Positions 24,325-33,036 of a stretch of DNA of 38,849 nt are shown one piece after another. The notes beneath the pieces are model-generated. The model saw only the letters and a program-made list of their open reading frames with translations. It was not told the origin of the DNA and searched no databases. The DNA is from Polyangiaceae bacterium. Lineage in GTDB: Bacteria > Myxococcota_A > Polyangia > Polyangiales > Polyangiaceae. Numbering within the stretch: position 1 is the stretch's first letter; each line of letters opens with the position of its first letter. Location: NCBI GenBank assembly GCA_025936045.1, contig JAICUB010000052.1, forward strand, positions 1 through 38,849, read 5' to 3'. A program made the position numbers and the translations under genes.

Positions 24325-25439
24325 TCGACCGTCGTCTTGCGCGCGCGCCGTCGCGCGCCGCGAGCGAGCGCGTCGAGGATGAGCTTCGTCACCAGGGTGC
24401 GCGCATCGATGCCGGTCGCTGCCATCAGCTTCGGGAACATCGAAATCGAGGTGAAGCCCGGCAACGTGTTGATCTCGTTGACCCAGAAACTTCCGTCGCG
24501 CTCGAGGAAGAGATCCACGCGAGCGAGCCCTTCGGCTTCGAGTGCGTCGAAGGTGGCGAGCGCGAGACGGCGCGCTTCGGCCGTGGCCGCGGCGTCGAGC
24601 TCGGCGGGAACCTTGGCGACCGTGCCGTGATCGTCGAGGTACTTCGCCGCGTACGAGTAGAAGCCGTCGGCGTGCTCGACCACGATTTCGCCGGGAACCG
24701 ACGCGAGCGGCGGCTCGCCGGCAAGCACGGCGATTTCGATCTCGCGCGGATGATCGAGGCCCGCTTCGACCACGAGCTTGTCGTCGAACTCGAACGCCGC
24801 GCGCACGGCCGCGGCGAGCGCCCTCGGCTCCTGCACGCGCGAAATGCCCACGGACGACCCGAGGTTCGCCGGCTTCACGAATTGCGGAAATCCGAGCGTC
24901 GCGAGCTCGACGAGCACGGCGTCCTGTTCGCGTTCCCAGCGCGCGCGTTTGAGTGCGCGATACGGCAACACGGGCAAGCCCGCCGCGACGAGCAGGCGCT
25001 TCATCACGTCCTTGTCCATGCCGACGGCCGAGCCGAGCACGCCCGAACCCACGTACGGCACGCCCGCGAGCTCGAGTAGACCTTGCACCGTGCCGTCTTC
25101 GCCGAGCGGCCCGTGCAGCACCGGAAACGCGACGTCGATCGGCAACGGAGCACTCGGCTCCGCGCCGTTCGTCATGAGCGCGCCGGTCGGATGCGCGGGC
25201 AAGAGCAGCGGCAACGTCGAGCCGTCGAGCGTGACGGCGCGCGGGTCCCGCGCCTGGGCGAGCAAACGCGCGCCGTCCTGCAAGAGCCAGCGTCCGCCTT
25301 TGTCGATCCCGACGAGCAGCGGTTCGAAGCGCTCGGGGTCGAGCGACTCGAGCACGAAGCGCGCGGAGAGGAGCGAGATCTCGTGTTCGGCGGAGCGGCC
25401 GCCGAACAGAATCGCGACGCGGAGCTTTGGCTGGCTCAT
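24321..25439 (-). CDS. ddl: D-alanine-D-alanine ligase
   Basis: Makes the D-Ala-D-Ala dipeptide for peptidoglycan precursors with ATP. A 372-aa ATP-grasp enzyme. The N-terminal LRVAILFGGRSAEHEISLLS is characteristic. The central VFPVLHGPLGEDGTVQGLLE and YVGSGVLGSAVGMDKDVMKR stretches are intact. The omega-loop region reads GFYSYAAKYLDD with Tyr, pointing to D-Ala rather than D-lactate as acceptor. The C-terminal metal site is NEINTLPGFTSISMFPKL. The basic tail (RRRARKTTVD) is non-conserved. The stop overlaps the convergent lipoprotein stop by 4 bp. The GH43 gene lies upstream on the same strand, 33 bp away. Confidence 0.96.
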   Translation of the reverse strand: MSQPKLRVAILFGGRSAEHEISLLSARFVLESLDPERFEPLLVGIDKGGRWLLQDGARLLAQARDPRAVTLDGSTLPLLLPAHPTGALMTNGAEPSAPLPIDVAFPVLHGPLGEDGTVQGLLELAGVPYVGSGVLGSAVGMDKDVMKRLLVAAGLPVLPYRALKRARWEREQDAVLVELATLGFPQFVKPANLGSSVGISRVQEPRALAAAVRAAFEFDDKLVVEAGLDHPREIEIAVLAGEPPLASVPGEIVVEHADGFYSYAAKYLDDHGTVAKVPAELDAAATAEARRLALATFDALEAEGLARVDLFLERDGSFWVNEINTLPGFTSISMFPKLMAATGIDARTLVTKLILDALARGARRRARKTTVD

Positions 25440-25472
25440 GAACGAGGCTCGAACCTTAGCGAAAATCGGCGT

Positions 25473-27089
25473 TCATTCGACGCGGAACCAGTCGACGTCG
25501 GCGTAGCCGGATTCGCGCGAGCGCTCGGCGCCGCGTTGCGCGAAAAGCCCGATTTTGGCGCCGACCCAGCGGCCCGGCTGCGCTTGAAAGGGCTCGCCGA
25601 GCGCCGCGAACGTCTCGCCGTCGTCGCTGAAGGAGAAGTCGGTGCGTCCGCCTTCGACCACGTGAGCCCGCAAGAAAAGCGCGTTGCTCGGAGCATGCAA
25701 GAACGCGAGCTCTTTCTCGCGCGCGCCCGTGCTCGCGCCCTTGCACACGCTCTGCTCGACGACGAGCTCCGCGCCGCGGCGCTCGAGCGCGAGCGTCGCG
25801 TAGTCGGTTCCGAACACGACGAGGCCCGCGCGCTCGCCGTCGGAGAGCGCCGTGAAGTCGAGCTTCGTCGTCACGGTGAAGGCCGGTCCCGGAAACTTCT
25901 GGAGCAAGAGGTTCGGTGCGTCCCATAGGTTCTTGAGCTCGCTCCGCGGCTCCGCGCACGTGAGACGCAGCACGCCCGCGTTCGGCGCGGGCAGCGCCCA
26001 GCCGGACTCCGGGTTTGCCTGCCATTGCCATTGCAGGCCGAGCTTGGCGCCGTCAAACTCGTCCGATTCGGCGGGTGTGAGCACGGTGCTCCTGCCCACG
26101 TCGGGCTTCTTGTGACTCGCCACGGGCTCGCCCGCGTCGCCGATGACCGGCCAATCGTCGACCCATTTCATCGGCTCGAGGTGCACGACGCGCCCGTAAA
26201 CACCGCGATCCTGGAAGTGGAGAAACCAGAACTCGCCCTTCGGCGTGTCGACCCAGCCGCCCTGATGCGGGCCGTTGATCGACGTCGACCCCTGCGCGAG
26301 CACGATCTTGTCCTCGTAAGGCCCGTACAGGCCCTTCGAGCGCAGCGCGACTTCCCAACCCTGTGGCACGCCGCCCGCGGGAGCCGCGACGTAGTAATAG
26401 CCGCCGTGCTTGTAGAGCTTGGGGCCCTCGATGGTCGGGTGCTTTTGGTGACCGTCGAAGATGATCACGCCGTCGTCGAGCACACGCTTGCCGTCCTCGC
26501 GGAGCTTGCTCAGGACGAGCGTGCTCTTGATGCCCGTACGGCTCGGAGCGAACGCGCTCACGAGGTACGCCTTGCCGTCGTCGTCCCAGAACGGACACGG
26601 ATCGATCCAACCCTTCGCCGCCTTCACGAGCTCAGGCTTCGACCAGGGCCCCGCCGGATCCTTCGCCGTCGCGACGAAGATGCCGTTGTCGGCGTCCGAC
26701 CAATAGACGTAGAAGAGGCCGCCGTGCTTGCGAATCGAGGGGGCCCACGCGCCGCCCCCGTGCGCCGGCGCGTCGTAAGTCGCCCGGGGCTCTTGCGCGT
26801 CGAAGACGTGCCCGACGAGCTGCCAGCTGACGAGGTCCCGCGAGCGCAGCACCGGTATTCCGGGTGCCGCGTTGAAGCTCGACGCCACCAGATAGAAGTC
26901 CGGACCCGAGCGGATGACGTCGGGATCGGAGTAGTCGGCGTAGAGGACGGGGTTCTTGTAGCTGCCGTCGCCGTTGTCCGGAGCCCAAGCCTTCGATAAC
27001 TGCGCGCTCGGCTGGGGCTTCGCGCTCACGAGCGCGCACGTGGCCAGCAAAATGGCCCCCGACTTCGCGAGGAGGGTGCCACGCGGCAT
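25473..27089 (-). CDS. Glycoside hydrolase family 43 enzyme with C-terminal beta-sandwich
   Basis: Probably a secreted beta-xylosidase or alpha-L-arabinofuranosidase. The ATG at 27089 starts a signal peptide (LLAKSGAILLATCALVSAKP), preferred over the upstream start at 27167; 538 aa. The five-bladed propeller carries the GH43 catalytic residues: likely base Asp55 in DYSDPDVI, pKa modulator Asp163 in GWIDPCPF, and acid Glu221 in PTIEGPKLY. From about residue 345 a C-terminal beta-sandwich (GH43_C2/DUF1349-like) follows, ending SRESGYADVDWFRVE. It is divergent from the kinase gene across 141 bp. Confidence 0.92.
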   Translation of the reverse strand: MPRGTLLAKSGAILLATCALVSAKPQPSAQLSKAWAPDNGDGSYKNPVLYADYSDPDVIRSGPDFYLVASSFNAAPGIPVLRSRDLVSWQLVGHVFDAQEPRATYDAPAHGGGAWAPSIRKHGGLFYVYWSDADNGIFVATAKDPAGPWSKPELVKAAKGWIDPCPFWDDDGKAYLVSAFAPSRTGIKSTLVLSKLREDGKRVLDDGVIIFDGHQKHPTIEGPKLYKHGGYYYVAAPAGGVPQGWEVALRSKGLYGPYEDKIVLAQGSTSINGPHQGGWVDTPKGEFWFLHFQDRGVYGRVVHLEPMKWVDDWPVIGDAGEPVASHKKPDVGRSTVLTPAESDEFDGAKLGLQWQWQANPESGWALPAPNAGVLRLTCAEPRSELKNLWDAPNLLLQKFPGPAFTVTTKLDFTALSDGERAGLVVFGTDYATLALERRGAELVVEQSVCKGASTGAREKELAFLHAPSNALFLRAHVVEGGRTDFSFSDDGETFAALGEPFQAQPGRWVGAKIGLFAQRGAERSRESGYADVDWFRVE

Positions 27090-27230
27090 GCGCCCCGACG
27101 TAACACGCGAGTTTGGACCTGGAAAAATTTGGAGCGATCCGGCGCGAAATGTAGCCGGCGCTCGCACCCGCTCACGGGCCGCGGGCTATAGCGGATATGA
27201 CCCGATTCGTGTAACGCTTCGGCCACTTCG

Positions 27231-28991
27231 ATGAAGTGCGAGGCCTGCGGACACGAAAACGTCGATGGGGCGCGGTTCTGCGCGAAGTGCGGGTCGATTC
27301 TGGCGACGCCGACCGAAGGTCCCGATCCGCTGATCGGCCAGCTCATCGGCGGCCGTTACCGTGTGACGGGCGTGCTCGGCGAAGGGGGCATGGGCAAGGT
27401 CTACGTCGGCGAGCAGCAGATGGGCTCGACCGTCCGCAAGGTCGCGATCAAGACCCTCCATTCGCACCTTTCGAAGGATCCCTCGGTGCTGCAGCGCTTC
27501 CATCGCGAATGCGGCACGGTCGCGCAGCTCGAGCACCCGAACACCATCAAGTTCTTCGACTTCGGCGCGACGCAAGACGGGACCCTCTACATCGCGATGG
27601 AGTTCGTCGCCGGCAAATCGCTGAGCGACGTGATCGCGCAGCAGGGGCCGCTCGCGCCCGAGCGCGTGAACAAGATCATGCGCCAGGTGTGCGGCGCGCT
27701 GGACGAAGCGCACCTGCAGGGCATCATCCACCGCGATCTCAAGCCCGACAACATCGTGCTCAGCGACCGCGCGGGCGAAACCGACTTCGTGAAGGTGCTC
27801 GATTTCGGCATCGCCGCGCGCCGCGAGTCCGGTGACGCGAACAAGGAACAAAAGCTCACGCAGCAGGGCATGGTGCTCGGCACGCCCCCGTACATGAGCC
27901 CCGAGCAGTTCACGGGGAAGGCCCTGGACGCGCGGAGCGACGTCTACTCGCTCGGCGTGATGGCGTACGAGATGCTCACGGGCACGCTGCCGTTTCACGC
28001 GGACACGCCGTGGCAGTGGGCGACGGCGCACATGTCCGCGCAGCCCACGCCGTTCGAGGTCGCGGCGCCGTCGCGCGAGCTTCCGGGCGGGATGAAGCAC
28101 GCGATCATGCGCGCTCTCTCGAAAGACCGCGAACAGCGCGAACCCTCCGCACGCGAGTTCTTCTCCGAGCTTTCGGGCGGCGGTCGCATGACCGTGACGG
28201 GCGACGGCGCCGCGGGCCCGCAGCACACGGACACGGCGGCGATGCCGATGCCCCCCGACTTCAACCAGCCGGCGCCGAACTTCCCCGGGGGCGCCGCCGC
28301 GCCTGTGGGTCACGCGCCGTACGTTCCGGCGACCGCGCCGGCCGTGGTCGCCGCGGTGCCGCCCGCTCCGGTCATCCAGCGCGGTGGTAGCGGCGGCAAC
28401 AAAGGTCTCGTGCTCGGGCTCGGGGCCGTCGGGGTAGTGCTGCTTGCTGCGATGGGCGTCGTCGCGATGCGCGCCGGCAAGTCGAACGAGCCGCAGACGC
28501 TCACCATCCCCACGGCGACGCAGACGACGGCGCCGGCGAGCACCGCGTTCGGCCCGCTCGCGACCACGCCCACGGCGACCGCCATGGCACCCACGGCGAC
28601 CGCCACGGAGGCTCGTCCGGAGCATACGGCCGAGCACAGCGAGCCGAAGACGACGCCCACAAGTACGTCCACATCCCACACCGCCGCGACCGCGACCGGC
28701 ACGACCACCGCCAAGCCCGCCACGCCGTCCGGCGGCGGCGCCGCGTGCGATCAATGCGATTCTGCTGCCGCGGCTGGCAACTTGGGCGCAGCCGAGCAGG
28801 CGCTGCAGAAATGCTCGGACCCGGCAAGGCAGGCCGTCTGTCGCGCTCACATGCAGAATCGCGCGACGGGTTTGGCGCAGGCCGCCGTGTCCGGTGGTGA
28901 TTGCGGGCTGGCCAAAACGATCGAGGGCGTGGCAGAGCGCGCAGGCGCTAGCTCCCCTAAGCTCAAGAACATCGTCAAGAAGTGCAAGTGA
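27231..28991 (+). CDS. Ser/Thr protein kinase with zinc ribbon and Cys-containing sensor tail
   Basis: A 586-aa Hanks-type kinase. The N-terminal zinc ribbon has Cys3, Cys6, Cys17 and Cys20 (MKCEACGHENVDGARFCAKC). The kinase domain runs about 43-310: glycine loop LGEGGMGKVYV, Lys74 in VAIK, HRDLKPDN 167-174, DFG 191-193 and SPEQ at 223-226, all intact. A Pro/Ala linker leads to one membrane helix (about 395-417), then a Thr/Ala-rich spacer and a ~90-residue external domain with six Cys, starting GAACDQCDSAAAAGNLGAAE and ending NIVKKCK. It probably senses an envelope signal. It is a single gene. Confidence 0.95.
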   Translation: MKCEACGHENVDGARFCAKCGSILATPTEGPDPLIGQLIGGRYRVTGVLGEGGMGKVYVGEQQMGSTVRKVAIKTLHSHLSKDPSVLQRFHRECGTVAQLEHPNTIKFFDFGATQDGTLYIAMEFVAGKSLSDVIAQQGPLAPERVNKIMRQVCGALDEAHLQGIIHRDLKPDNIVLSDRAGETDFVKVLDFGIAARRESGDANKEQKLTQQGMVLGTPPYMSPEQFTGKALDARSDVYSLGVMAYEMLTGTLPFHADTPWQWATAHMSAQPTPFEVAAPSRELPGGMKHAIMRALSKDREQREPSAREFFSELSGGGRMTVTGDGAAGPQHTDTAAMPMPPDFNQPAPNFPGGAAAPVGHAPYVPATAPAVVAAVPPAPVIQRGGSGGNKGLVLGLGAVGVVLLAAMGVVAMRAGKSNEPQTLTIPTATQTTAPASTAFGPLATTPTATAMAPTATATEARPEHTAEHSEPKTTPTSTSTSHTAATATGTTTAKPATPSGGGAACDQCDSAAAAGNLGAAEQALQKCSDPARQAVCRAHMQNRATGLAQAAVSGGDCGLAKTIEGVAERAGASSPKLKNIVKKCK

Positions 28992-29232
28992 GCGGCCGAT
29001 AGCGCGATCGCACGGTCGGGTATGGAATTACAGCTGCGGGGCAATTCGAGATTCCGCTGTTGTTTCCGAGGCTAGAGCTCTTAAGTCGGCCGCTTGACCT
29101 GCCGAATGTGCCGTTCGCTTGACGAATTCTCGCGACCGGAGCTACATCCCGGAAGTCACGCTTGGCGACTGAGGCAGAGACTCCCAGTTCGCTCTCCGGA
29201 AGAGGGAGTCGCCGCGGACGCGAAGGAAAAGC
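28992..29232. other. Non-coding gap after kinase
   Basis: No convincing gene is seen in these 241 bp. Two TTGAC elements (near 29093 and 29117) could be -35 boxes, but neither has a good -10 box at the right distance. An open frame beginning at 29094 has poor codon character and overlaps the better candidate at 29233. Confidence 0.5.
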
Positions 29233-29514
29233 ATGGCATCGATGATCTCCAGGATGACCTGGCGAGAGCTCTGTCGCTCTGGCGCCTACAAGGGACGTTG
29301 GGTTGCGATCGATAACTGCCGTTACGACGAGACGCGGCAGCCGGTCGAAGGGGACGTAGTGGACTCGGATGCCGAGTTTTCCGAGCTCTGCGCGCGCATG
29401 CGCGAGGCGGGGAGGTCTTCCTGCACCATCGTCTTCTGTGAGTCGGACGTTTTCGTCGAGGGCGAGGCCACCCCGAACGCGGTGGACGGCCTCTCCGCGG
29501 ACCGTTCGGCCTAG
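29233..29514 (+). CDS. Small DUF5678-like protein
   Basis: A 93-aa protein, ATG preceded by a GAAGGAAAAG ribosome site. The core GAYKGRWVAIDNCRYDETRQ, then VVDSDAEFSELCARMREAGR and SCTIVFCESDVF, fits the short alpha/beta pattern of DUF5678-type proteins (a GKWVAi element, a helix, then a strand). Function is unknown. It has three Cys. No signal peptide is seen. It stands alone between the kinase and the minus-strand MXAN_5187-like gene, which ends 39 bp away. Confidence 0.6.
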   Translation: MASMISRMTWRELCRSGAYKGRWVAIDNCRYDETRQPVEGDVVDSDAEFSELCARMREAGRSSCTIVFCESDVFVEGEATPNAVDGLSADRSA

Positions 29515-29553
29515 CCGGCCTTACCGCGGGCCGGGCTACGGGCGCAGGTCGGC

Positions 29554-30618
29554 TCACCTGACGGTGGGCTTCACGATGGCTTTGCCGTCGCGGATTACGA
29601 CCTCGAAATCGATCTTGCGGTCCTTGTGCTGGGCTCGGAGTCTCGCCTCGGTCTCCCGCACCGTTTTTGCGAGGTTTTCCAGGGAGACCTGACCGGCCTC
29701 ACGGTTCTCGCGCTTCAGCGCCGCCAGCCGTTGATGCAGGTCTTTCACCCGCTCGTCGCTCACCGCGGCTGGCGGAGGGGGCTCTGGAGCCCGCGCGGGC
29801 TTGGGTGGAGGCGCCGCTTTCGGGGCCAGCACGGCTTTGGGAGGCGGCGCGGCCTGTGGCGAGCTTCTCGCTTTGGAGGCTGCGCCCCTCGGCGAGGCGG
29901 GCTTCGGCGGAGGAGCGGCCTTGGCTGCGCTCTGCTCTTGCTCCGGAGCGCCCGGGACCCAACTGCCGAGAAAGCCCATGTCGAGCTCGAGCGAATCGTA
30001 CTTGTCGGGCGGCGTTGGGGGCCGACTCGAGGCGGGTTGGAGGCGGTCGGGCTTACGCGGTGGCACCCGCTTTTGACCGGGGTCGGCCGGCGTCATCGGG
30101 GGCGGGCGGTTCGTCGCTACTTCCCCGCTGTCGGGCGGCTTCGACGACGGCATCGGCGCACGTTCGGAGCGGCGTGCGAGCTCGGTGGTGGCCGCCTCGT
30201 CCGCGCTGAACCCAGCGGGTGGCGCCGAGCTCGCGCGTGCGGTCGTGCCGTCACCCGCGGCCGCGAGCTTTCCGAAGCGCCGCTTGGCCGCGATCGTGAG
30301 CTGCGCGTCGGGAGACATCTGTCGCTCGGCGCGGAGCACGTGGCGCCTGTACGTGCCGTTCTCGATCTCGCGGCAGATGCGCTGCCAATACTGTTGGAAC
30401 GTATTGTAGCGCTGGATGATCGTCTGAAGCTTGAAGCGCTTGCCCGTGTTGCGGATCTTCTCGCGACGGAGGACGTAGATGCGCCGGTCGACGTCTTTGC
30501 GCGCGACGCTCGGCTCTATCTTTTCGAAGCCGAGGAAGTACTGCTCGTAGAGCGCGCGCAGCCGCTCGAGGCGGACCTCGAGCTCTTCCAGCGCGATGTC
30601 GAGCTCTTCGAGCGTCAC
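29554..30618 (-). CDS. MXAN_5187-like protein
   Basis: A GTG start and 354 aa. Residues 1-100 hold the recognisable part: two helices (LDIALEELEVRLERLRALYE) and then KRFKLQTIIQRYNTFQQYWQ followed by RICREIENGTYRRH. This resembles the domain found in myxobacterial MXAN_5187-family proteins. Residues 120-280 are a Pro/Ala/Lys linker. The end has a helix with heptads (HQRLAALKRENREAGQVSLE) and a short beta tail (KIDFEVVIRDGKAIVKPTVR). No signal peptide is seen. It starts 7 bp after the stop of the lectin-like lipoprotein gene, so they form an operon. Function is not known. Confidence 0.75.
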   Translation of the reverse strand: MTLEELDIALEELEVRLERLRALYEQYFLGFEKIEPSVARKDVDRRIYVLRREKIRNTGKRFKLQTIIQRYNTFQQYWQRICREIENGTYRRHVLRAERQMSPDAQLTIAAKRRFGKLAAAGDGTTARASSAPPAGFSADEAATTELARRSERAPMPSSKPPDSGEVATNRPPPMTPADPGQKRVPPRKPDRLQPASSRPPTPPDKYDSLELDMGFLGSWVPGAPEQEQSAAKAAPPPKPASPRGAASKARSSPQAAPPPKAVLAPKAAPPPKPARAPEPPPPAAVSDERVKDLHQRLAALKRENREAGQVSLENLAKTVRETEARLRAQHKDRKIDFEVVIRDGKAIVKPTVR

Positions 30619-30625
30619 GGTCTCG

Positions 30626-31417
30626 TCAATCCTCCAGCGGCGTCACCAGCAAATCGTCGAAGCAAACAGGGACGTTCCAGTCGTTGAAGGCGAAGTGCTC
30701 GTGCTCACGGCCGACGAGCGGCGAGGGATCCTCGAACTCGTGAAAAAGTACGTCGTCGACCGTGACGCGCACGGTACGTCCGTCGCCGCGCTCGATCTCC
30801 ACGTGATACGAGCGACCTTCGACGATGGGCGCCGTGCGCGGATCCTCCGACCCGGGCACGAGCCGGAGCTCCAGGCGATTCGATCCGTGCTCATTCAGCC
30901 GCGCGAAGACGTTCAGTCGATTCTTCCAGCCACCGAGGACCACAATGTAACTCGTCGCATCGTCGTAGGTAGTGCCGGCCGGCACGCTGTGCCCGTCGCC
31001 CCAAGCTTCGGCCTTGAGGTCGCCGTCGGGTGAGCCCGGCGTCGCGTCGAACTCGATGCGCGCGTTCTTCGGCAGGCGCCGGTTGAACCAAGCGGGGTGG
31101 TTTCTGGCGCCCTTCACGCACAGCCGGCCCTCGTCGATGTGCCAAGCTTGGGAGGTGGGATTCCAGTCCGGGCCGAGCTCCGGGCGATTGAAGTCTTCGT
31201 TCAGGGCGTCTTCGATCAAGCGATGGGAAGCGTCTTCGAGCGGCGTCGCGGCGGCCGCCGTGGATCGTGACTCGTCATGCTTGGTGCTCGCCTTGAGCTT
31301 CGTCGAGGGGCGCCCGAGCGCGCGGCCACCGTCGCGATGAAAGCCGGGCGGATCGGCGGGCAAGCATGCCACGCATACGACCCCCGCGCAGAAGACCAAT
31401 CGCCGCACGGCCCCCAT
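30626..31417 (-). CDS. Predicted lipoprotein with lectin/LamG-like domain
   Basis: A 263-aa protein. MGAVRRLVFCAGVVCVAC resembles a lipoprotein signal with Cys18. After a Ser/Ala/Lys spacer, residues about 75-263 look like a concanavalin-type jelly roll: LNEDFNRPELGPDWNPTSQA, ARIEFDATPG, SYIVVLGGWKNRLNVFARLN, SYHVEIERGDGRTVRVTVDD and a final FAFNDWNVPVCFDDLLVTPL. Such domains bind carbohydrate or cap hydrolases; no catalytic residues are visible. First gene of a two-gene operon with the MXAN_5187-like gene. It is divergent from the Lgt-like gene, 29 bp away. Confidence 0.75.
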   Translation of the reverse strand: MGAVRRLVFCAGVVCVACLPADPPGFHRDGGRALGRPSTKLKASTKHDESRSTAAAATPLEDASHRLIEDALNEDFNRPELGPDWNPTSQAWHIDEGRLCVKGARNHPAWFNRRLPKNARIEFDATPGSPDGDLKAEAWGDGHSVPAGTTYDDATSYIVVLGGWKNRLNVFARLNEHGSNRLELRLVPGSEDPRTAPIVEGRSYHVEIERGDGRTVRVTVDDVLFHEFEDPSPLVGREHEHFAFNDWNVPVCFDDLLVTPLED

Positions 31418-31446
31418 GCTACGCGATTTTGCTCCGCGCGCTTCCG

Positions 31447-32262
31447 ATGCATCCGTTGCTCTTCGTGCTCTCGTTCGGATCCTGGGGCACGCTGGCCGTG
31501 CCCGCGTTCGGCGCGCTGCTCGCGGCCGCGTTCGGTGCAGGCATCGTGCTCACTTCGAGACTCGCCGGGCGCGCCGGGTTTCGGCCCGCGGAGACGCTCG
31601 AGGCGTGCCTGGTCGCCTCGTTCGCGGGGCTTTTGGCCGCGCGGCTCGGGTTCGTCGTGTTGCACGCAGCGGAGGTGTCGTCCTTCGGTGACGCGCTTTC
31701 ACTCGTGAACGGCGGGCTCTCCGGGAGTGTCGGGCTCGCGGCGGGATCCGTCGCGCTCGCGCTGGCCGCGCGCCACTCCGGCCTCCGGCCTTGGCTCTTG
31801 CTCGACAGCGCGGCGCCCGGCGCCGCGCTGGGCGTCGCGCTCACCCGTCTCGGCTGCTTTCTCGAAGGCTGCGACTTCGGCAAGCCACTCGGTGCGCCCG
31901 CTCCCGCATTCCTCGCGCGGCTCGCTGTCTTTCCGCGCGGCTCGCCCGCGTGGGTTCACCAAATCGCAACGGGCGCGCTTGCGCCGACGGCTGCGCGCGC
32001 GCTGCCCGTGCACCCGAGCGAGCTCTACGAGGCGTTTGCGGCGCTCGCGCTCGCGCTCGTCGCGCTCTTCGTACGCGGACGGCAGGCGCGTGCGGGAACG
32101 ACCGCGCTCTGCGTGCTCGCCGGCTATGCGACGCTGCGCGTCCTCGTCGATTTCACGCGCGCGCCGTCGCCGGACGTGTGGTCCGCGCGTGCTCTCTTGC
32201 TCGTGGGGTTGGGCGCTACGGCTGCGTGGCGGTGGCCACGGGCACGAGCTCTGCGGCCGTGA
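31447..32262 (+). CDS. Lgt-like membrane protein (prolipoprotein diacylglyceryl transferase family)
   Basis: The ATG at 31447 (MHPLLFVLSFGSWGTLAVPA) gives 271 aa and avoids the overlap that the upstream ATG at 31366 would cause. Several membrane helices are visible. Lgt landmarks: LTRLGCFLEGCDFGKP at 132-147 aligns with GRxGNFxNxE, and HPSELYEA at 189-196 matches the HPxxLYE motif. However, the segment matching the catalytic-His loop reads NGGLSGSVGLAAG without His, and the Asn/Glu residues of the signature are Cys. It is probably a paralogue with changed or lost activity, not the housekeeping Lgt. It overlaps the convergent lipoprotein gene by 47 bp. Confidence 0.8.
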   Translation: MHPLLFVLSFGSWGTLAVPAFGALLAAAFGAGIVLTSRLAGRAGFRPAETLEACLVASFAGLLAARLGFVVLHAAEVSSFGDALSLVNGGLSGSVGLAAGSVALALAARHSGLRPWLLLDSAAPGAALGVALTRLGCFLEGCDFGKPLGAPAPAFLARLAVFPRGSPAWVHQIATGALAPTAARALPVHPSELYEAFAALALALVALFVRGRQARAGTTALCVLAGYATLRVLVDFTRAPSPDVWSARALLLVGLGATAAWRWPRARALRP

Positions 32263-32914
32263 GCGCGCCGTCGGCGTTCGCGTCGTCGTAGAGCGCCACG
32301 GCCGTGCTCGTCGCCTGTTCGAACGTCGCGAGCACGTCGGAGTTGTGGTCGGCGTCGACGAGCACGCCGTCATCCGAGATTTCGGCGTTCGTCAGGTCGA
32401 CACTCTTGAACCAGGCGTCGAGATCGACGCCGAGCACGAGGTTCATGGCGTCGAGCGGCTTGTCGCTCCCGAAGGCGAGCGTGATGTCGAACGCGCTCGT
32501 CAGCGTGAACGCCGTCGCGTCGGCGCTCGTGCCTTGGAAGCGCGCGGTCGCTCCGTAGAGCTCGGGGAGATCCGGGCTCGTTGCCGGCGCGAGTTCGACC
32601 GTCACGCCGCAGAAGTCCGTGACGGAGCTGACGAAGCCCACGGACGGAGCCGGCTCGTGCAAGAGATCGATCGAGAAATTTCGCGTGCGCAACAGGGCCG
32701 CGTCGCTGATGCAGGGGTCGAGCGAGATGCTGCCGAACGAGAGTTCGGCCGTGTCGATCGTGAACCCGTTGCTCGTCGCGTCGCGCGAGAGCGGCGTGAT
32801 GACGAGCTCGCCTCCGCCTTCGTCGTAGTTGTCGTCGCCACTCGAGCAGCCCGTAGAGAGCGCGAGCATCACCACTCCGAACATCGTCTTGTGCAGCGTC
32901 GTGCGTCCGATCAC
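32216..32914 (-). CDS. Predicted lipoprotein with EF-hand-like loop
   Basis: The GTG at 32914 (VIGRTTLHKTMFGVVMLALS, then TGC) gives 232 aa; an ATG at 32884 is an alternative. Lipobox STGC, Cys23, followed by an acidic SSGDDNYDEGG. The mature domain is beta-rich (FTIDTAELSFGSISLDPCIS, ARFQGTSADATAFTLTSAFD). Near the C-terminus, DANADGALTAAE is a full 12-residue calcium-binding loop (Asp1, Asn3, Asp5, Gly6, Glu12), and a less regular DADHNSD lies before it. It overlaps the Lgt-like gene tail to tail. It is divergent from the lipoprotein gene at 33037. Confidence 0.75.
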   Translation of the reverse strand: MIGRTTLHKTMFGVVMLALSTGCSSGDDNYDEGGGELVITPLSRDATSNGFTIDTAELSFGSISLDPCISDAALLRTRNFSIDLLHEPAPSVGFVSSVTDFCGVTVELAPATSPDLPELYGATARFQGTSADATAFTLTSAFDITLAFGSDKPLDAMNLVLGVDLDAWFKSVDLTNAEISDDGVLVDADHNSDVLATFEQATSTAVALYDDANADGALTAAELVPVATATQP

Positions 32915-33036
32915 GCGTCCTCGCAGTGCTTCGACCGCTCTCGCGGACAAAGCCGAAATAGAGACTCCGACTTGGCGGCTGGTGTAACCTCGCGGGCCGC
33001 TGCCGCCGAGCGCGCGGCTCTCGAGGAGAACACCCG

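Noticed and set aside
27186..28850. 554-codon minus-strand frame
   Set aside because: It is antisense to the Ser/Thr kinase, which has all kinase motifs intact.
29094..29315. 73-codon plus-strand frame
   Set aside because: It overlaps the better-supported small gene at 29233 in another frame and shows no recognisable domain.
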